The notes beneath the pieces are model-generated. The model was not told where the DNA came from and made no database searches. It saw only the letters and a list, made by a program, of their open reading frames with translations. Below are positions 6,961 through 11,584 of a stretch of 11,584 nucleotides of DNA, piece after piece (position 1 is the first letter of the stretch; each line of letters opens with the position of its first letter). The position numbers were made by a program, and so were the translations under genes. Source of the stretch: Roseovarius sp. (GTDB taxonomy: Bacteria; Pseudomonadota; Alphaproteobacteria; Rhodobacterales; Rhodobacteraceae); assembly GCA_021767845.1 (NCBI GenBank), contig JAASSQ010000082.1:1-11584 (forward strand), given 5' to 3'.

Positions 6961-8036
6961 TGTTTTATCGCGAGGCGGGGGATTTCAAGACCTCCTATCA
7001 GGAAGACAGCCAGACCTTCCCGATCAAGTTCGACCGTTACCGTTACTATGCCGTGCTGATCGCGGCCTTTGCCGTGGTGCCTTTCCTTATCAACGATTAC
7101 TGGGTCAACGCGGTGTTCCTGCCCTTCCTGATCTACTCGATCGCGGCGATCGGGCTGAACATCCTGGTGGGATATTGCGGCCAGGTGTCGCTGGGCACCG
7201 GCGGCTTCATGGCCGTGGGCGCCTATGCCTGTTACAAGCTGATGACCGGGTTCCCCGAGGTCAGCATCCTGATCCACGTGATCCTGGCCGGTGGCATCAC
7301 CGCGGCGGTCTGTGTGCTGTTCGGCCTGCCCAGCCTGCGGATCAAGGGCTTTTACCTTGCCGTGGCCACGCTGGCCGCGCAGTTCTTCCTCGTGTGGCTC
7401 TTCAACCGGGTGTCGTGGTTCTACAATTACTCGGCCTCGGGGCAAATCACCGCGCCGGAAACCCAGGTGCTGGGCCATGCCGTGACCGGGCCGGAAACCG
7501 CGCCCTGGGCGGCCTACCTGTTCTGCCTGGTCTTCACGGTCGCCTGCGCTCTGCTGGCGCGGAACCTGACCCGCGGCATGGCAGGGCGCAAGTGGATGGC
7601 CATTCGCGACATGGACATCGCCGCCGAGATTATCGGGGTGAACCCGCTCAAGGCCAAGCTGAGCGCCTTCGCGATCTCGGGCTTTTTCGTCGGCATCTCG
7701 GGCGCGCTGTTCTTCGCGGTCTACCTGGGCGCGGTCGAGGTCGGCGAGGCCTTCGGCATCAACAAGTCGTTCCTGGTGCTGTTCATGGTCATCATAGGCG
7801 GTCTGGGGTCGATCTTCGGCAGCTTCGCTGGCGCCGCGTTCCTGGTGCTGCTGCCGGTGCTTCTGAAGAACGTGCTGGTGGGTGGACTTGGCTGGCCCAC
7901 GGACCTGGCGGCGCACCTGGAATTCATCATCGTCGGCGGGTTGATCATCGTCTTCCTGATCGCCGAACCCCACGGCCTTGCACAGCTCTGGCGCGTGGCA
8001 AAGGAAAAACTGAGGCTTTGGCCCTTCCCGCACTAG
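6960..8036 (+). CDS. livM: LivM-type ABC transporter permease
   Basis: The second membrane subunit (358 residues) of the importer. A hydrophilic N-terminus of about 28 residues precedes the first helix. The LivM hallmark LNILVGYCGQVSLGTGGFMA (66-85) is followed by VGAYA (86-90). RIKGFYLAVATLA (127-139) is also characteristic. The coupling region RDMDIAAEIIGVNPLKAKL (216-234) leads into AFAISGFFVGISGAL (236-250). Later helices lie at about 270-302 and 321-335, and the IAEPHGLAQLWR end (334-345) fits the family. The ribosome binding site GGGGAGG (6946-6952) lies within the preceding small gene, seven bases before the ATG, and the genes overlap by one base (TGATG), so translation is coupled. A GC stem-loop follows the stop. 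Confidence 0.93.
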   Translation: MFYREAGDFKTSYQEDSQTFPIKFDRYRYYAVLIAAFAVVPFLINDYWVNAVFLPFLIYSIAAIGLNILVGYCGQVSLGTGGFMAVGAYACYKLMTGFPEVSILIHVILAGGITAAVCVLFGLPSLRIKGFYLAVATLAAQFFLVWLFNRVSWFYNYSASGQITAPETQVLGHAVTGPETAPWAAYLFCLVFTVACALLARNLTRGMAGRKWMAIRDMDIAAEIIGVNPLKAKLSAFAISGFFVGISGALFFAVYLGAVEVGEAFGINKSFLVLFMVIIGGLGSIFGSFAGAAFLVLLPVLLKNVLVGGLGWPTDLAAHLEFIIVGGLIIVFLIAEPHGLAQLWRVAKEKLRLWPFPH

Positions 8037-8058
8037 GGGCGGGCCTGAGGGGGAATGA

Positions 8059-8079
8059 CCGGGGGGCTGCAACCCCCGG
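8059..8079 (+). other. Intercistronic GC stem-loop (livM to binding-protein gap)
   Basis: A perfect 7-bp stem, CCGGGGG-gctgcaa-CCCCCGG, lies in the 85-base gap before the substrate-binding-protein gene. No U-tract follows. It is well placed to stabilise an RNA end or partly attenuate transcription, so that the binding protein can be made at a level different from the membrane subunits. Confidence 0.5.
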
Positions 8080-8103
8080 CCCATGAACCATCGGAACAAC
8101 ACC

Positions 8104-8111
8104 AAGGGAGG
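8104..8111 (+). promoter_or_regulatory. Ribosome binding site of the binding-protein gene
   Basis: AAGGGAGG lies ten bases before the ATG at 8122. It supports this start over an in-frame ATG at 8083, which would put 13 polar residues in front of an otherwise clean signal peptide and overlaps the end of the stem-loop region. Confidence 0.7.
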
Positions 8112-8121
8112 AAATGAACCG

Positions 8122-9405
8122 ATGAAAATGAAACTGTTTGGCGCAATCATGGCGACGGCGATGGCCGCTGCCCCGGCGCTGGCGGAGCTGAAGGTCGTCG
8201 ATACCAGCTACCGCACCGGGCCCTATGCCGCGAACGGCATCCCGTTCTCGGACGGGTATCAGGACTACTTCACCCTGCTGAACGAGCGTGACGGCGGCAT
8301 CGGCGGCGAGATGATCAATCTCGTAGAATGCGAGACCGGCTACAACACCGAGAAGGGTGTCGAATGCTACGAGTCGACCAAGGGCGGCGGTTCGCTGGTC
8401 TATCAGCCGCTTTCGACCGGCATCACCTATCAGCTGATCCCCAAGGCCACGGCCGACGGGATCCCGCTTCACACGATGGGCTATGGCCGGACCTCGGCCA
8501 AGAACGGCAAGGTGTTCGAATGGGTGTTCAACTACCCCGCGAACTACTGGGATGGCGCCAGCCATGCCGTGACCCACATCCTGAATGAAAACGACGGTGA
8601 CATCAGCGACAAGACCATCGCGCTGGTCTATCACAACTCGGCCTATGGCAAGGAGCCGATCCGCACCCTTGAAAAGCTGAGCGAGAAGCACGGTTACGAC
8701 CTGACGCTTCTGCCGGTCGATCATCCGGGGCAGGAGCAGAAGTCGCAATGGCTCCAGATCCGCCGCGAGAAGCCCGATTACGTCATCATGTGGGGCTGGG
8801 GCGTAATGAACCAGGTCGCCATCCAAGAGGCCGTGAACATCCGTTTCCCGATGGAGAACTTCATCGGCATCTGGTGGTCCGGGTCCGAGAACGACGTGAA
8901 ACCGGCGGGCGACCGCGCCAACGGCTACAAGGCGCTGACCTTCCACAACCTGGGCAGCGACTACCCGGTCTATGACGACATCCAGAAATACGTCGTCGAG
9001 GCGGGCAAGGCCGCGGGCGCGGGCGATCAGATCGGCACGGTTCTGTATAACCGCGGCATGTATGCCGCGATGCTGGCCGCCGAGGCGATCAAGACCGCGC
9101 AGGAGATCCACGGCACCGCGGCGATCACGCCGGCGCAGATGCGCGACGGCATGGAGAACCTCGAGATGACCGAAGAGAAGATGGCCGCGCTGGGCCTTCC
9201 GAATTTCGGGCCCGAATTCAAGGTTAGCTGCGAAAACCACGGCGGCAACGGCTATGGCGCCGTGTCGCAGTGGAACGCCGAAGCCGGAGAGTTCGAGCTG
9301 ATCACCGACTACTACCAGTCGGATCAGGAGGTGCTTCAGGCGCTGGTCGAGGAAGACTCGATGGCCTTTGCCGAGGAAAACGGCATCGAGCTGCGCTGCC
9401 AGTGA
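8122..9405 (+). CDS. Periplasmic substrate-binding protein of the HAAT-family importer
   Basis: A 427-residue secreted binding protein (Peripla_BP_6/LivJ-like fold) that captures the ligand and delivers it to the permeases. A classic Sec signal peptide is visible: MKMK, a hydrophobic core, then APALA with cleavage expected after A21. The mature protein begins LKVVDTSYRTGPYAANG with DGYQDYF, the usual start of the first lobe. A crossing segment and second lobe follow (IALVYHNSAYGKEP at 166-179, and around 219-255, DYVIMWGWG). Mature cysteines C70, C82, C370 and C426 could form two disulfides (C70-C82 and C370-C426), inferred from spacing. It is longer than classical LivJ (about 365 residues), as is common for binding proteins of non-amino-acid HAAT systems. 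Aromatic residues are plentiful in the putative cleft, but the ligand cannot be read from sequence. Confidence 0.92.
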   Translation: MKMKLFGAIMATAMAAAPALAELKVVDTSYRTGPYAANGIPFSDGYQDYFTLLNERDGGIGGEMINLVECETGYNTEKGVECYESTKGGGSLVYQPLSTGITYQLIPKATADGIPLHTMGYGRTSAKNGKVFEWVFNYPANYWDGASHAVTHILNENDGDISDKTIALVYHNSAYGKEPIRTLEKLSEKHGYDLTLLPVDHPGQEQKSQWLQIRREKPDYVIMWGWGVMNQVAIQEAVNIRFPMENFIGIWWSGSENDVKPAGDRANGYKALTFHNLGSDYPVYDDIQKYVVEAGKAAGAGDQIGTVLYNRGMYAAMLAAEAIKTAQEIHGTAAITPAQMRDGMENLEMTEEKMAALGLPNFGPEFKVSCENHGGNGYGAVSQWNAEAGEFELITDYYQSDQEVLQALVEEDSMAFAEENGIELRCQ

Positions 9406-9428
9406 TCCTGGCGAGATGACCCACGGGC

Positions 9429-9447
9429 GCGGCGGCCTGTCCGCCGC
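9429..9447 (+). other. Intercistronic GC stem-loop (binding-protein to livF gap)
   Basis: A perfect 7-bp stem, GCGGCGG-cctgt-CCGCCGC, lies 24 bases after the binding-protein stop in an 80-base gap. No U-tract follows. It could protect the 3' end of a processed binding-protein message. Confidence 0.45.
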
Positions 9448-9485
9448 ACCCACCCCTGGCCCCCGGGCGTGACGGAGACTTAAGG

Positions 9486-10310
9486 ATGCTGGACGCAGGA
9501 CGCACGGACGAGACCCTTCTGGAGGTCAACAACATCGAGGTGATCTACAATCACGTGATCCTCGTTCTGAAAGGGGTCAGCCTTTCGGTGCCCAAGGGCG
9601 GGATCACCGCGCTTCTGGGCGGCAACGGCGCGGGCAAGACCACGACGCTCAAGGCGATTTCCAACCTTCTGAAATCCGAACGCGGCGAGGTCACCAAGGG
9701 ATCTATCACCTATCGCGGCGAACGGGTGCAGGACCTGGTGCCGTCCGACCTGGTGAAGAAGGGCGTGATCCAGGTGATGGAGGGGCGCCATTGCTTCGAG
9801 CACCTGACGGTCGAGGAAAACCTGCTGACCGGCGCCTATACCCGCGGATCGTCGCGTGGCGAGATCGACGCCGATCTGAACATGGTTTACGAATATTTCC
9901 CCCGCATCAAGGAACGCCGCAAAAGCCAGGCGGGCTATACCTCGGGCGGGGAACAGCAGATGGTCGCCATCGGCCGCGCGCTGATGAGCCGGCCCGAGAC
10001 GATCCTGCTGGACGAACCCAGCATGGGGCTTGCGCCGCAGCTGGTGGAGCAGATCTTCAACATCGTGAAATCGCTCAACGAGGAAGAGGGCTATACCTTC
10101 CTGCTGGCCGAGCAGAACACCAACGTGGCGCTGCGCTTCGCGCATTACGGCTACATCCTGGAATCGGGGCGCGTGGTGATGGACGGGCCGGCCGCCGACC
10201 TGCGCGAGAACCCGGACGTGAAAGAGTTCTACCTCGGCATGTCCGACGAGGGGCGCAAGAGCTTTCGCGACGTGCGCAGCTATCGCCGCCGCAAACGCTG
10301 GCTGAGCTGA
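9486..10310 (+). CDS. livF: LivF-type ABC transporter ATP-binding protein
   Basis: The second ATPase (274 residues), expected to form a heterodimer with the LivG-type subunit. It shows Walker A GGNGAGKT (45-52), the LivF-type VMEGRHCFEHLTVEENLL stretch (97-114), the signature TSGGEQQM (152-159), Walker B ILLDEP (173-178, catalytic E177) and AEQN (208-211), where Q210 occupies the usual switch-histidine position, as in LivF proteins generally. The C-terminus runs past the standard end (KEFYLG) by about 23 residues into a basic tail (RSYRRRKRWLS). The start has GGAG (9474-9477) eight bases upstream. An 80-base gap with a stem-loop separates it from the binding-protein gene. Family certain; substrate as for the other subunits. 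Confidence 0.92.
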   Translation: MLDAGRTDETLLEVNNIEVIYNHVILVLKGVSLSVPKGGITALLGGNGAGKTTTLKAISNLLKSERGEVTKGSITYRGERVQDLVPSDLVKKGVIQVMEGRHCFEHLTVEENLLTGAYTRGSSRGEIDADLNMVYEYFPRIKERRKSQAGYTSGGEQQMVAIGRALMSRPETILLDEPSMGLAPQLVEQIFNIVKSLNEEEGYTFLLAEQNTNVALRFAHYGYILESGRVVMDGPAADLRENPDVKEFYLGMSDEGRKSFRDVRSYRRRKRWLS

Positions 10311-10341
10311 ACCCCGCCCCACGTATCCGAGCATCGACGGT

Positions 10342-10357
10342 GCCGCGCCCGCGCGGC
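10342..10357 (+). other. Intercistronic GC stem-loop (livF to PaaK-like gap)
   Basis: A perfect 6-bp stem, GCCGCG-cccg-CGCGGC, lies in the 64-base gap before the last gene and ends a few bases before its ribosome binding site. No U-tract follows. Confidence 0.4.
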
Positions 10358-10374
10358 CATGAAGGGAACTGGCC

Positions 10375-11584
10375 ATGTCCGATTTTTTCGACGATCTGGA
10401 AACGCGCAGCGCGGATGAACGCGCCGCAGCCATCGCACGTGCCTTGCCTGAACAGATCGAGCGCGCCAAGGCGCTGCCCGGCTATGCGGGAACGCTCGAT
10501 GCCGTGGACCCGGCGGCGATACGCGGGCTTGCCGACCTTGCCGCGCTGCCGGTGCTGCGCAAGTCCGACCTGGGCCGCGCGCAGGGCGGGGCCGCGCCCT
10601 TCGGCGGGCTGACCACGCGCAAGGCCGCGCAGTTCGCCCATGTCTTCCAAAGCCCCGGCCCGATCTACGAGCCGGGCGGCGACAGTCATGACTGGTGGCG
10701 CATGGGGCGGTTCCTGAACGCCTGTGGCGTGGGCAAGGGCGACATCGTGCAGAATTGCTTCGGCTACCACCTGACGCCGGCCGGAATGATCTTCGAGAAC
10801 GGCGCCAAGGCGGTAGGCGCCGCGGTGCTGCCCGCCGGCACCGGACAGACCGAGCTTCAGGCCCGCGCGGCGCACGACATCGGGGTGACCGCCTATGCCG
10901 GGACGCCCGATTACCTGAAAGTCATCCTCGACAAGGCCGACGAGATGGGCCTGACGCTGCAGATCTCCAAGGCGGCGGTCGGGGGCGGGGCGCTGTTCCC
11001 GTCGCTGCGGCAGGAATATGCGGATCGCGGCATCGCCTGCCTGCAATGCTATGCCACCGCCGACCTGGGCAACATCGCCTATGAATCCTCCGCGCAGGAG
11101 GGGCTGATCGTGGACGAGGGCGTGCTGGTCGAGATCGTGACCCCCGGCACCGGCGACCCGGTCGCCCCAGGCGAGGTCGGCGAGGTCGTCGTGACCACGC
11201 TCAACCCCGATTACCCGCTGATCCGCTTTGCCACCGGCGATCTGAGCGCGGTGATGGAGGGGGAAAGCCCTTGCGGCCGCACCAACATGCGGATCAAGGG
11301 CTGGATGGGCCGGGCCGACCAGACCACCAAGATCAAGGGCATGTTCGTGCGCCCCGAACAGGTGGCGGCGCTGGTCGCCCGCCATGACGAGATCGCCAAG
11401 GCCCGTGTCATTGCCAGCCGCGAAGGCGAAATGGACGTGATGACCGTGCGGATCGAGGCCGATGGTGGCGACCCCGAGGCCTATGCCGGGTCGGTCGCCG
11501 AGGCGCTGAAGCTGAAAGGCCGGGTCGAGATCGTGGCCCGCGGCAGCCTGCCCAATGACGGCAAGGTGATCGAGGATCAGCGCA
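10375..11584 (+). CDS. PaaK-like adenylate-forming protein (partial, right edge)
   Basis: The first 403 residues of a phenylacetate-CoA-ligase-like protein; the 3' end is outside the window. Family features are the PaaK-like order VLRKSDL (60-66), the VLPAGTGQTELQ segment (151-162), the GTPDYLK region (176-182), PLIRFATGDL (281-290), GWMGRADQTTKIKGMFVRPEQV (309-330) and a terminal LPNDGKVIEDQR (392-403), whose K397 matches the catalytic lysine position. The Ser/Thr/Gly ATP loop of PaaK (SSGTTGKPT type) is not recognisable; FQSPGPIYEPGG (91-102) stands in its place. The YGxTE-like motif reads YATADLGN (226-233). It may be a specialised ligase or an altered-activity relative. The ATG has AGGGA (10363-10367) seven bases upstream. 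It is last of the visible co-directional genes and presumably acts on the imported compound. PaaK proteins are usually about 430-440 residues, so little is missing. Confidence 0.85.
   Translation, partial: MSDFFDDLETRSADERAAAIARALPEQIERAKALPGYAGTLDAVDPAAIRGLADLAALPVLRKSDLGRAQGGAAPFGGLTTRKAAQFAHVFQSPGPIYEPGGDSHDWWRMGRFLNACGVGKGDIVQNCFGYHLTPAGMIFENGAKAVGAAVLPAGTGQTELQARAAHDIGVTAYAGTPDYLKVILDKADEMGLTLQISKAAVGGGALFPSLRQEYADRGIACLQCYATADLGNIAYESSAQEGLIVDEGVLVEIVTPGTGDPVAPGEVGEVVVTTLNPDYPLIRFATGDLSAVMEGESPCGRTNMRIKGWMGRADQTTKIKGMFVRPEQVAALVARHDEIAKARVIASREGEMDVMTVRIEADGGDPEAYAGSVAEALKLKGRVEIVARGSLPNDGKVIEDQR

Noticed and set aside
8083..8121. Upstream ATG start for the binding protein
   Set aside because: It would add 13 polar residues before a clean signal peptide, and the strong AAGGGAGG site serves the ATG at 8122.
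8114..8125. Three-codon mini-ORF (ATG AAC CGA TGA) overlapping the binding-protein start
   Set aside because: It is only three bases after the ribosome site, too close for efficient initiation, and is likely chance. It would matter only if conserved in relatives.
6894..9453. Two long minus-strand open frames opposite LivM and the binding-protein gene
   Set aside because: They lie opposite well-supported genes, have His/Gln/Arg-rich products without recognisable domains, and are explained by GC-rich third positions.
10075..11385. Minus-strand open frame of 436 codons opposite the PaaK-like gene and the end of livF
   Set aside because: It spans two real genes and an intergenic hairpin on the other strand, and its product has no domain features.
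1..11584. CRISPR array, tRNA, rRNA, insertion sequence, integrase or defence system
   Set aside because: Reading both strands showed no regularly spaced repeats, no tRNA-like cloverleaf, no transposase or integrase motifs, and no unexplained long gap. All space is filled by the described genes.

Overview
The window is very G+C-rich. Its codon use, protein styles and short GC stem-loops between genes suggest an alphaproteobacterium, most likely Rhodobacterales/Rhodobacteraceae; that placement is inference from sequence character, as there is no rRNA or other marker. No tRNA, rRNA, CRISPR array, insertion sequence, phage gene or integration site was found. The window looks like settled chromosomal or large-replicon metabolic DNA.

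Left block, minus strand (7-2654): a two-gene signalling operon. A hybrid sensor kinase (two PAS-like regions, HisKA, HATPase, C-terminal receiver) is followed, with a 4-base ATGA overlap, by an OmpR/PhoB-type response regulator. Tandem GC hairpins lie just after the regulator gene. A 199-base divergent region (2655-2853) separates this operon from the plus-strand operon. It contains an A+T-rich inverted repeat (2722-2737) and a perfect hairpin just before the next ribosome binding site (2821-2835).

Right block, plus strand (2854 to the right edge): one co-directional operon. It encodes, in order, an acyl-CoA-synthetase-like AMP-forming ligase (TTG start), a LivG-type ATPase, a LivH-type permease, a small two-helix membrane protein, a LivM-type permease, a secreted substrate-binding protein, a LivF-type ATPase, and a PaaK-like adenylate-forming protein cut by the window edge. 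Together they form a complete branched-chain-amino-acid-family (HAAT) ABC importer flanked by two different CoA-ligase-family proteins. This arrangement points to uptake and CoA activation of a carboxylic acid (aromatic, fatty or related) rather than to amino-acid import. The substrate cannot be read from the sequence.

The points most worth a second look are these. The PaaK-like protein has lost the recognisable Ser/Thr/Gly-rich ATP loop and changed the YGxTE-type motif, but keeps a C-terminal Gly-Lys. An 84-residue membrane protein with its own ribosome binding site sits between the two permease genes. Every operon gap longer than 60 bases holds a perfect GC stem-loop without a U-tract, while the tight junctions have none. 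The divergently encoded hybrid kinase/regulator pair is the natural candidate controller of the operon.
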